Source of the DNA: an uncultured Aeromonadales bacterium
Lineage (GTDB): Bacteria > Pseudomonadota > Gammaproteobacteria > Enterobacterales > Succinivibrionaceae
Assembly: GCA_902761645.1 (NCBI GenBank)
Contig: CACWLF010000016.1
Span: 1 to 33,302 of the forward strand
Reading direction: 5' to 3'
Length of the DNA: 33,302 nucleotides
Below are positions 8,025 to 15,586 of the stretch, in pieces. A model generated the notes under the pieces. That model was not told the DNA's origin. It made no database searches and saw only the letters and a program-made list of their open reading frames with translations. The first letter of the stretch is position 1; every line of letters starts with the position of its first letter. A program made the position numbers and the translations under genes.

Positions 8025-8810
8025 TCAGTTTAAATCCAGATTAAACAGACGCGCAAAATTTTCAGAGGTTATTCTGCATACCTCATCTACCGGTAAATCA
8101 CGCAGTTTTGCAATTTCTTCAGCAACATATTTCACATAGGCAGGCTGATTCGGTTTGCCGCGGTTAGGCACAGGAGCAAGATATGGAGAATCTGTTTCAA
8201 GAAGCAGACGATCCAGCGGTACTCTGCTCGCTATTTCCCTGATATTCGCAGCCTTCTTGAAAGTAACCATGCCGGAAACGGAAATATAAAAGCCGAGATC
8301 GAGAACCTTTTCCGCCAAATCCCAGTCATCAGCAAAGCAGTGAAAAATACCGCCCACATCCTTTGCCTGTTCATCTATCACTATTTTAAAAATATCATCC
8401 TTTGCGCTTCTGCCATGTATAATTATCGGCTTTCCAATCTGGCGGGCAATGCGGATCTGACGGATAAACACATCCTTCTGCTGTTCCTTTGTTTCCTCGT
8501 CATAGTAGTAGTCCAGTCCTATTTCGCCCACGGCGATAACCTTGTCATAGGCTGCATAATCCAGAAGCTCCTTCTCAGTCCATGCATAGTCATTAACATT
8601 GAGAGGATGAGTTCCCACTGATGCATATACATTAGGCAAATCCTTGATTTTATTATACATATCGGGGAAAGTGCCCAGATCCGTGTTAACACATAGCATA
8701 TGGGTAACGCCTGAATTTTTTGCATTATCCAGTACTTCATTCAAATCCTGATCGATGTCTCCAAATTTCAAATCGCCAAGATGACAGTGAGAATCAACTA
8801 AAAAAGTCAT
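8025..8810 (-). CDS. tatD: TatD-family metal-dependent deoxyribonuclease
   Basis: A 261-residue TIM-barrel metal-dependent hydrolase of the TatD/YcfH family (3'-5' DNA exonuclease activity is reported for members). Metal-site motifs are visible: DSHCHLG at the N-terminus (H8, H10), GEIGLDYYYD, IIHGR, GIFHCF and LLLETDSPYLAP with its conserved metal-binding Asp. I place the start at the ATG at 8810, which gives the family N-terminus MTFLVDSHCH. The open frame extends 23 codons further, but that part begins with TTG inside a terminator-like hairpin and has no family similarity. It follows holB, the position held by ycfH in E. coli. The ribosome-binding site is weak (CGGGT). Confidence 0.92.
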   Translation of the reverse strand: MTFLVDSHCHLGDLKFGDIDQDLNEVLDNAKNSGVTHMLCVNTDLGTFPDMYNKIKDLPNVYASVGTHPLNVNDYAWTEKELLDYAAYDKVIAVGEIGLDYYYDEETKEQQKDVFIRQIRIARQIGKPIIIHGRSAKDDIFKIVIDEQAKDVGGIFHCFADDWDLAEKVLDLGFYISVSGMVTFKKAANIREIASRVPLDRLLLETDSPYLAPVPNRGKPNQPAYVKYVAEEIAKLRDLPVDEVCRITSENFARLFNLDLN

Positions 8811-8860
8811 AAATATTAAACCCGAAAAAACTGTTTCAAAATTGTTCGTAAGTTTAGTTT

Positions 8861-8886
8861 GAAAAGACGGTTGCGTCAACCGTCTT
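8861..8886 (-). terminator. Terminator or attenuator hairpin between holB and tatD
   Basis: On the minus strand a perfect 10-bp stem, AAGACGGTTG with CAACCGTCTT, has a three-base loop and is followed by TTTTC. It lies about 25 bases after the holB stop and 50 before the tatD start, so expression of tatD and def may be lowered relative to mltG-tmk-holB. Confidence 0.65.
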
Positions 8887-8910
8887 CATGGAGTGATCAG
8901 TAAAAGAAAA

Positions 8911-9948
8911 CTACTGTTTTCTGGCAAGGGAATTCAGCCAGTTGATAATATACAGATCAATGAATGACGTTTCCAGAATCTGATCGGAACGCGAAAGTTC
9001 AATCAGCTGTTCCAGCGATTCATGCAGTACATGAACAGGAATCTTTTTAAAAGGTTCAAGAAGCCGCTCGGTCTTGATAAAATAGTTTTCTCTCAGAGAG
9101 CCCGTAACACGACTGCGGTATATGTCGGAAACAATGTAGTAGAGCCACGGATAAATAATCCTGAATACAAGTTCCTTCGGTTTAGATTTTTTATCCTTCT
9201 GTTCTTCATCCGCTTTATTGTAAGGGCTGTTTTTTGTTATATCCTTGAGAATATCTATGACTGCAGCAGGATTTGAACGGGAATATACAAAATCTGCAAC
9301 CGCCTTGATCAAGCGATTAATATGATGATGCTGGTTTGCATTTACGAATCTTACGGTATCCACCGGAGAATAGTTGTTAAGCAGAAACAGGTGCTTCAGA
9401 TCTACACTTTTGTCAGTAACCTGATCTCTCATCCATGATACCGCCATATTGAAATCAGGATCATTGATTTTAAATTTTACACATCGGCTCAGAATTGTAG
9501 GAATAAGTTTGAGCAGACTGTCAGCGGTTAATATAAACAATAAATCCGGAAACGGTTCCTCAAGTATTTTCAGCATAGAATTCGCGGCGGAGACAGTAAG
9601 AAGCTCAGCATTTTCAATAATCACAACTTTGCCATGCCCCATTTTTGCAGTCATTGATACCGTATCAATCATTTCACGGATTTCATCAATTCCGATTTTA
9701 CTGCCGTTCTCACTGCCGATTACAATAAAGTCACCATGGGTGTTCCGAGAAAAATTCTGACAGGAGGGACAACTGCCGCAATAACCGCTGCCGCATTTGT
9801 TAAAGCACAGATAAAACTTAGCAAGTTCCCGCGCTATTTCCTTTTTTCCAAGTCCGTCTTTTCCGTAAAGCAGAATGGAATGCGGTTCGCGGTCACCGCT
9901 GAAAATGCGCAGAAGGCTTAACCATGAATCTCTTAACCACGGGAACAT
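8911..9948 (-). CDS. holB: DNA polymerase III subunit delta'
   Basis: A 345-residue clamp-loader subunit of the AAA+ superfamily, part of the complex that loads the sliding clamp for replication. It begins MFPWLRDSW like E. coli HolB. A P-loop (GKDGLGKK, 29-36) is followed by a zinc module with C52, C57, C60 and C63, then a Walker-B-region strand KVVIIENAELL, sensor-1-like SMLKILEEP, and the SRC motif of clamp-loader subunits (ILSRCVKF). The P-loop looks intact, whereas delta' in E. coli does not bind ATP; whether this one does is open. Its start overlaps the end of tmk by 16 bases, indicating translational coupling. The order mltG-tmk-holB-tatD is that of E. coli. Confidence 0.92.
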   Translation of the reverse strand: MFPWLRDSWLSLLRIFSGDREPHSILLYGKDGLGKKEIARELAKFYLCFNKCGSGYCGSCPSCQNFSRNTHGDFIVIGSENGSKIGIDEIREMIDTVSMTAKMGHGKVVIIENAELLTVSAANSMLKILEEPFPDLLFILTADSLLKLIPTILSRCVKFKINDPDFNMAVSWMRDQVTDKSVDLKHLFLLNNYSPVDTVRFVNANQHHHINRLIKAVADFVYSRSNPAAVIDILKDITKNSPYNKADEEQKDKKSKPKELVFRIIYPWLYYIVSDIYRSRVTGSLRENYFIKTERLLEPFKKIPVHVLHESLEQLIELSRSDQILETSFIDLYIINWLNSLARKQ

Positions 9949-10565
9949 AAAAAATCTTCCAATACTGTTCTTACCGACTGCTTAACCTGTTCCAAAGGCT
10001 GAGTTGCATCAATCACTTTAATCGAAGGATCTGAGGAAGCTTCAGACAGATAACAGTTTCTAACCCTGGTAAAAAATTCCAGTTTTTCCGATTCAAAACG
10101 ATCCCTGCCCTGTCCTCTGTTGTCCACACGGCTCAATCCGATTTCAGGAGTAACATCCATTAATACAGTGAGATCCGGTTTAAAATCCCCCAGAACCATC
10201 TTTTTCAAACCTTTTATAAGATCCAGAGAAATCCCTCTGCCGCCGCCCTGATAGGCAACGGAGGAAAGATCATGGCGATCGCCGATAACATAACAGTCTT
10301 TTTCCAGTGCCGGTCTGATCCTGTTGTCAACCAGCTGCACTCTTGATGCATACATCAGCAGCAGTTCAGTTTCATCGCTGACCTTCTCATCCCCCTTTTC
10401 CAGAAGTATTGTTCTCAGTTTTTCCGCAATTGCCGTACCGCCAGGCTCCCTGGTATATTCGATATTCCGTATGCCGTGCTCTTTCAGAACCTCTTCTATC
10501 ACTGATATGCAGGTACTTTTACCAGCACCTTCAATTCCCTCAACTACAATAAAACGACCTGTCAT
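9933..10565 (-). CDS. tmk: Thymidylate kinase
   Basis: A 210-residue kinase that phosphorylates dTMP to dTDP with ATP. The P-loop is GIEGAGKST (10-18), followed by REPGGT, the DRH motif in GDRHDLSSVAYQGGGRG and a lid segment RGQGRDRFE. I start at the ATG at 10565 because TTAAGGAAC lies just upstream and the protein then begins MTGRFIVVEG as the family does. The frame continues 21 codons further without family similarity. The length matches E. coli Tmk (213). It overlaps holB and follows mltG after an 80-base gap. Confidence 0.95.
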   Translation of the reverse strand: MTGRFIVVEGIEGAGKSTCISVIEEVLKEHGIRNIEYTREPGGTAIAEKLRTILLEKGDEKVSDETELLLMYASRVQLVDNRIRPALEKDCYVIGDRHDLSSVAYQGGGRGISLDLIKGLKKMVLGDFKPDLTVLMDVTPEIGLSRVDNRGQGRDRFESEKLEFFTRVRNCYLSEASSDPSIKVIDATQPLEQVKQSVRTVLEDFLCSRG

Positions 10566-10645
10566 CTTGTTCCTTAAAGCAAACTGTATTTCTGTTCGTC
10601 CGATATTCCATCCCTGAATCAGAGACAAAAAAACGTAATCATGTA

Positions 10646-11881
10646 TTATCTGCCGGTTTTTTCGTCCGGTTTGTTTTCATCCGCACTTTTGTTTTCATCC
10701 GCATTTTTATTTTCAGCTTCGGTTTTCACCTTGTCATCCAGATTTGTATCCAAAGCGGTTTTAACCAGCGAGCCAAGCCCCTTTGCCTCGTCTCCTATTG
10801 CATTTTCCAGTTCGTTGGATACATTGATAATCTGCTCCTTAACCAGATTTTTCCTGTTTTTGGCTTTATTCTCCCTGAGCAGACGCTTGTACTCGTTCAC
10901 TGCATTGTTGTGATCGCGAAGATTGGAGGTGAATGTGTGTCCTCCATTGCCGTTTGCAACGAAAAACAAATAATCAACATCGGCGGGATGCAGCGCGGCA
11001 TGAATGGTTTCCTTTGAAGCCATTGCTATCGGTGTCGGAGGTAGCCCGTAAATAACATACGTATTATACGGATTATCATCCTTTAAATCAGATTTGGTGA
11101 TTTTGCCGCTGTAACGATCCTTCACACCGTAAATCACCGTAGGATCGGTCTGCAGGCGCATTCCTTTTTTCAATCTGTTGTTGAACACCGCTGAAACAAG
11201 AGGATATTCATCTGCAACAGATGTCTCCTTTTCAATAATCGATGCCATTATCAGCGCTTCATACGCGGATTTGCAGCTGACACCGTGATCTCTGTTCTCC
11301 CATTCCTGATTTAAATATTTAACCAGACTGTCGTGTGCAAAATTCAGAATAACGGTATCACGCTCGTTCGGATCATAGGCATAGGTATCAGGCAGAAACA
11401 ATCCCTCGAGACTGCTCTGACTTAATTTGGCATGAGAAAGATAATCTGCGTAGGTCTTTTCATCCTGCATCGTGTGGTCAACGAGAGTTGCATGAGACAG
11501 GTTTGAGAGAATCTTATCCGCTCTGGTACCTGCCACAATGGTAAAATTGAGACTGAGCTGTCTGCCCGTGGTCAGTTTAGTAAACAGATCACTGAGAGTG
11601 TAAACACCGTTAAGACCGTAATATCCGTGTTTGATTTTTGTCATCTGAGGATTCTGACGAAACCATAACCGATACCAGATATCATCCAGAGGATTCTCTA
11701 TGGTTTCAGAAATAATCTGCATCGGTGTCTGTCCGGATTTTACTTCGAGTATTTCAAGATTTGATTTGATCTTCTGATCCGGAATACTCTTCAGAACACC
11801 TTTTCCGTAATTGTACAGGCCTGCAGCTGCAGCAAGAGATAAAATGAACAGTATCAGCATTCCCTTTAGAATCTTCTTCAT
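10646..11881 (-). CDS. mltG: Endolytic murein transglycosylase MltG
   Basis: A 411-residue inner-membrane lytic transglycosylase (YceG) that cleaves nascent glycan strands and helps set their length. It has an N-terminal membrane anchor (about 5-23), a LysM-like subdomain (about 43-110) and the YceG catalytic domain. The catalytic Glu is E217 in ASIIEKETSV, next to GMRLQTDPTVIYG, GLPPTPIAMAS and HTFTSNLRDHN. I choose the ATG at 11881, preceded by AGAGGTGG and followed by a Lys-Lys signal anchor; the frame extends 32 codons further without function. The C-terminus has an unusual acidic/Lys tail containing three imperfect ADENK repeats (about 390-405), absent from E. coli MltG. It heads the cluster; the pabC that often precedes it is not here. 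Confidence 0.93.
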   Translation of the reverse strand: MKKILKGMLILFILSLAAAAGLYNYGKGVLKSIPDQKIKSNLEILEVKSGQTPMQIISETIENPLDDIWYRLWFRQNPQMTKIKHGYYGLNGVYTLSDLFTKLTTGRQLSLNFTIVAGTRADKILSNLSHATLVDHTMQDEKTYADYLSHAKLSQSSLEGLFLPDTYAYDPNERDTVILNFAHDSLVKYLNQEWENRDHGVSCKSAYEALIMASIIEKETSVADEYPLVSAVFNNRLKKGMRLQTDPTVIYGVKDRYSGKITKSDLKDDNPYNTYVIYGLPPTPIAMASKETIHAALHPADVDYLFFVANGNGGHTFTSNLRDHNNAVNEYKRLLRENKAKNRKNLVKEQIINVSNELENAIGDEAKGLGSLVKTALDTNLDDKVKTEAENKNADENKSADENKPDEKTGR

Positions 11882-12386
11882 AAAAACCACCTCTGTCTCA
11901 TGCATAACAGCAAACTGCACTGCCGCGCAAATATAATGGTTTGCAGGTTCCCTCCGAAACAGGAACTGCCACATCAAAATATCACATCGTCGCCCGGGAC
12001 TCTGTCAGAATAAATCAGAATAAAATTAATAACTGTGCTGCAGTATTGAAAAAATATAATATTTTTAAAACACCGACGGTATTATAATATAAAATACAGT
12101 ATCCTTTATATAATTAATAAATAAAATCAGACAATTGCCCGCAGGAGAAAAGCAGGTCAGCAGGGATAATCGGGTTTGTTTATGAAGAAACTGATCTCAC
12201 TCTGTCACAGCTCTGAACTTACTTTGAAGTTTAATGATTACCTGCATTAAAACATTTGTCCGAACAGAGACAGCAGGCGGTAATTACGGTTCTTCGGAAT
12301 TAAAGAATCATCAGTGAAACGGATTCCGTTACTGAAACCGCAAGCGTTTATGGTTGATTATTGATAAAACATATGGTTGTAAGTAA
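11882..12386. other. Divergent intergenic region between mltG and the secreted pair
   Basis: About 500 bases, very AT-rich between 12040 and 12130, with TATAAT-like hexamers on both strands (for example near 12080-12090). Promoters for the divergent mltG cluster and the gene at 12387 presumably lie here, but no -35/-10 pair is convincing. A 22-codon frame starting ATGAAGAAACTG at 12183 has no ribosome-binding site and I do not call it. I see no tRNA or clear terminator. Confidence 0.4.
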
Positions 12387-13808
12387 ATGAAAAAACTACA
12401 AATTCCCTTTTTTATAATGATGTCCTGCATTTCCATTGCGTCATATGCAGAAAACGATCAGGCGGCGGACGGCGCTTCATCAGGAGACCTGTATGATTCA
12501 TCCCTGAAATTTGTGGGAGTAAGAGAGGATCTCGGCAACTTTTTCCAGTGGAAACCTGAACTTGAAGCCAAATATGCCGCTGTTTACAGCAAATTGCGTC
12601 TAAGTCTGATCAACGAGGATATCGAAGGTCTGTCACAGGTTCTGCGTTATCCGATTGAAATATGCCAGGACGGAAACGTGATTCTGGTACAGGATCAGGA
12701 AGCTCTGAAAAACTACAGCTTTGCGGATATTTTCGGTGAAAACTACCGTTATCTGAAAAATTACGCAGCAACATATGCAAGCGGCGCCATTCAGTATGAC
12801 TACGCGAAGATGCCAGGTCTGCAGGTTTACGGAATTTCACTGGATGCAAATGATCCGATACTGGACAGCGCAATTGTTCCCGAACTGTTCTACACAGAAA
12901 AGGGAGTACTGATCAGCGAACCCGACAGGAAAAAATGCGTTCCAAGTTTCAATTTCTGCGGAGATCCTGAAAATACAGAGGAAAAAAGCGATACTCCGAA
13001 TGCCGACGAATTGAATGCCAAAATCAAATACCTGAGCACCAGAGGCAGTCCAAAGTCGGATCATGAAGCCGAACGCACCTATGAATACTGGGATGACGCT
13101 CTGATTCATGAAGTTAAAATGAACCCTCTTGTTAACCATGAGGATTCATTCGAGATAATTTACAACGGCAAGAAACAAACTGTTACAAGAAAATTCTACT
13201 CCTACAACAGCATGCCGATTTATACCACCGGTGATGGTGACGAGATAATGATTCTGATCCCGAGCATGGCCGGACAGCAATGCAACGCTGTTTCCTGTTC
13301 CCGCTATCCGTACATGTATATGTATGTCAAAAAGAAGGATCATAATGAGTGTGAAGAGGTGATTCTGGCCGATAATATCGAGGATTTCTGCCCGGGTCAG
13401 GTTCAGTTCAACCGTGAAATAAAGTTGTTTACCCACGGTGTGCATGCACACATAGAGAACAAGGCTCAATACTCCAACAAGGACGGTTCCGCAAAGATGT
13501 CCGTACCGTTGAGCGATTTCAGCAAGATCACAATCAACGGCACCGAATACAGTTACAGAATGATTGACGATCCGATTTACAACACGGTTGAAAGAATCGA
13601 TCTTGGAAACAACAGAAGCGCAATGCTTCTGTGGGAAGGCGATCTGGATCGCTCTCTCAATCAGTCACCTGATTCACAGACCTCCATGGATGCGGCAATG
13701 CCTGAAGGTATTTCAATTCCAGCAAAAACACCTGTACTCATATACAGAAATGAAAAAGGCGACTGTTCCAGAATTAATTTATCAAAAGTTTCAGGAGATG
13801 CAAAATGA
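12387..13808 (+). CDS. Secreted protein of unknown function (paralogue of next gene)
   Basis: A 473-residue protein with a signal peptide (MKKLQIPFFIMMSCISIASY, cleavage probably after YA at about residue 22). I do not recognise the family. The region after the signal (about 60-130) looks like a small alpha/beta domain with the pattern LRYPIEICQDGNVILVQDQE. The C-terminal part (about 285-400) contains paired cysteines (CNAVSCSR, CPGQ) and beta-rich segments. That C-terminal part resembles the next gene's product: FNREIKLFTHGVHAHIE and ITINGTEYSY here correspond to FVNEVRLFAPNALPKVR and ITIDGVKYTL there. The stop overlaps the next start as ATGA, so the two are translationally coupled. It is probably periplasmic or surface-exposed. 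The ribosome-binding site is poor. Confidence 0.75.
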   Translation: MKKLQIPFFIMMSCISIASYAENDQAADGASSGDLYDSSLKFVGVREDLGNFFQWKPELEAKYAAVYSKLRLSLINEDIEGLSQVLRYPIEICQDGNVILVQDQEALKNYSFADIFGENYRYLKNYAATYASGAIQYDYAKMPGLQVYGISLDANDPILDSAIVPELFYTEKGVLISEPDRKKCVPSFNFCGDPENTEEKSDTPNADELNAKIKYLSTRGSPKSDHEAERTYEYWDDALIHEVKMNPLVNHEDSFEIIYNGKKQTVTRKFYSYNSMPIYTTGDGDEIMILIPSMAGQQCNAVSCSRYPYMYMYVKKKDHNECEEVILADNIEDFCPGQVQFNREIKLFTHGVHAHIENKAQYSNKDGSAKMSVPLSDFSKITINGTEYSYRMIDDPIYNTVERIDLGNNRSAMLLWEGDLDRSLNQSPDSQTSMDAAMPEGISIPAKTPVLIYRNEKGDCSRINLSKVSGDAK

Positions 13809-14818
13809 TAATCAGAAAGTTGAAGAATTTCGCAATGCTTCTTGCAGCAGGTCTCTTGGCTAATGCGGCTTTTGCGGATGAAACAGATGCAGACCATATC
13901 TACAGCCATTTCTGTGAACAGAATAAAGATCTTCAGGCGATGATTGACTACTATGTGATTAAAAACCGCCGCATCAATTTTGATCTGGAAAATCTATACC
14001 GCAAGTTCGGTTATTACCGCAGCTACATCAGTAATGAAAAAGCCATGTTTCATCGTTTGAGTTTTCCTCTTTCGGCCCAGTACAACACCATTGTGCTGCC
14101 GGATTTCAACCGTATGGATCGTCAGCATCGCGAGCCGTATTCCTTCAAGGGCACTCCTGTGTACAAGATTACCGATATTGACAGCAAGAACGACTTGAAT
14201 TACCGTCTCATGGTAATACCGGTAACGGATGACGCAGATCCGTACAATATCAATAACAGTCTGGCCATTGACGCATGCAACGGAGCAAAGGAATGCGAGA
14301 AGGAACTGACTACGCTTTATTTCTACAAGAATGTTGATGTTATACTTCGCAATCCGGACGGCGAATGCACATTGGAGGAATTCAATCTGCATAACGATTT
14401 TCCTGAGTACGAATCAGACAATCCGGTATTTGTAAACGAGGTGAGACTGTTTGCCCCTAATGCACTGCCTAAGGTAAGAGTTAAAACAGATCACTGGGAA
14501 ACATCCGACGGAAAAATGAAAATTGATTTCGGCGCAAAGGATTACATCACCATCGACGGCGTTAAATACACTCTTGTTCCGGGCATTTTGAGAAAAGGCA
14601 CCCACACAGGTGATTATTACATGAAAAATCCAGGCAACAAATGGCATGAATACTGGCTTTACATGTATCCTGCAGGCAATGTGAATTCACTGTACTGCAA
14701 ACAGTCGGACAAAACCTGCGACCGCAGCGCTTCAAAAATTGTAATCACCGTTACGCACAAAACAGGTCAGCAGGCACTGGAGGAAAGACGTCTGGTATTC
14801 TATCCGAAGACCAGGTAA
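13805..14818 (+). CDS. Secreted protein of unknown function (paralogue of previous gene)
   Basis: A 337-residue protein with a signal peptide ending near AAFA (about residue 24), overlapping the upstream gene by four bases. I do not recognise a named domain. It carries spaced cysteines (CEQNKD, DACNGAKECEKE, GECTLEE, LYCKQSDKTCDR) that could form disulfides, and a beta-rich C-terminal half similar to the upstream protein in order and motifs. The N-terminal domain of the upstream protein is mostly missing here. The pair looks like a duplication, followed by divergence, of one exported domain, co-expressed as a two-gene operon closed by the terminator at 14844-14876. Confidence 0.75.
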   Translation: MIIRKLKNFAMLLAAGLLANAAFADETDADHIYSHFCEQNKDLQAMIDYYVIKNRRINFDLENLYRKFGYYRSYISNEKAMFHRLSFPLSAQYNTIVLPDFNRMDRQHREPYSFKGTPVYKITDIDSKNDLNYRLMVIPVTDDADPYNINNSLAIDACNGAKECEKELTTLYFYKNVDVILRNPDGECTLEEFNLHNDFPEYESDNPVFVNEVRLFAPNALPKVRVKTDHWETSDGKMKIDFGAKDYITIDGVKYTLVPGILRKGTHTGDYYMKNPGNKWHEYWLYMYPAGNVNSLYCKQSDKTCDRSASKIVITVTHKTGQQALEERRLVFYPKTR

Positions 14819-14843
14819 TTCTTGATTCTGATGCAATATCGAG

Positions 14844-14876
14844 GCGGTATCTGTTTCCTGCGGATGCCGCTTTTTT
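14844..14876 (+). terminator. Terminator after the secreted-protein pair
   Basis: An 8-bp stem, GCGGTATC with GATGCCGC (one G-U pair), is followed by six T, 25 bases after the stop codon. Confidence 0.8.
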
Positions 14877-15050
14877 ATGGTTTCCGAAAACTAATTTTCC
14901 GCTGCGGAAATTACCGTCATGCACACTGCGTATACAAAAAATCCGGATGAAATCTGCAGCAGAAAATTCCATTGCCCGGAACGATACTCCAAAACAGTAC
15001 ATAAAAAATGCAATTACAGATTATTTTGTGATGTTCCCCCGTAAAAAGAG

Positions 15051-15080
15051 TTACAAAGCTGTCCTTAAAAATGCGATAAT
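15051..15080 (+). promoter_or_regulatory. Putative promoter of the rne leader
   Basis: TTACAA at 15051-15056 and GATAAT at 15075-15080 are 18 bases apart. Transcription would begin near 15087, about 500 bases before rne, comparable with the long (about 360-base) leader of E. coli rne. Confidence 0.45.
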
Positions 15081-15086
15081 ATAGGC

Positions 15087-15586
15087 TGTGGATTTTTGTA
15101 GGTGTACCTTGCCGGCATTATTGCCAGATGCACCGTCACTATGAGCTCGCCTCCCGCGGTCACGGAACTTTCATGCGGACCCGGATCAGGAAAAGGAGCG
15201 GATTATGCATAGTGCAACCACCTTAAAGTTTTTAATCTTTACTGATAAAGATCTATGAAGCTATAACATTAGCTGAGCAGTAGAAAGATTAAGACCGGTC
15301 TGTCATGACATAAGACCGGCACTTTTGATGATCGCTGAACTCCCAAAAAGAGAATGTTACTGACTGTCGTGACGATACCTGCGACAGATTGAAGTTTTTT
15401 ATTACTGTTGCAAATAAGTTACTGATATGACAGTCGAGGAAGGTATCACTACCCTTTAAAATTGAAAAATATAAGATTTAAATGTTAGTGGTATAGGGTA
15501 TTACATAAATAAAAAAACACTTTTCAGCCAAATCGTGAGATTGCATACCTGACCATAATAGTGTTTATAGGTAATTTGAGTTTTAA
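15087..15586 (+). promoter_or_regulatory. Long structured 5' leader of rne (or an independent RNA in it)
   Basis: Five hundred bases with no open frame but many stems. GGTGTA (15100) pairs with TGCACC and encloses GGCA-TTAT-TGCC. CACTATG pairs with CATAGTG across about 70 bases. TAATCTTT pairs with AAAGATTA (about 15230-15295). CCGGTCT pairs with AGACCGG near 15295-15320, followed by CACTTTT. CTGTCG pairs with CGACAG near 15366-15390. Segments GACTGTC and GATACC recur as the complements GACAGTC and GGTATC downstream, allowing alternative folds. E. coli rne mRNA has a structured leader that RNase E itself cleaves for autoregulation; this leader could do the same, although I see no sequence match to it. 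The first 240 bases could also be a separate small RNA. Confidence 0.45.

Noticed and set aside
8811-8879. N-terminal extension of tatD to an upstream TTG
   Set aside because: The extension starts inside a terminator-like hairpin and has no family similarity; the ATG at 8810 gives the typical TatD start.
14751-15002. An 83-codon minus-strand frame after the secreted pair
   Set aside because: It overlaps the end of the real gene and its terminator and shows no domain or ribosome-binding site.
15087-15320. 6S RNA, tmRNA, RNase P RNA or signal-recognition RNA upstream of rne
   Set aside because: The stretch is structured, but none of the conserved sequence blocks I know for these RNAs is present.
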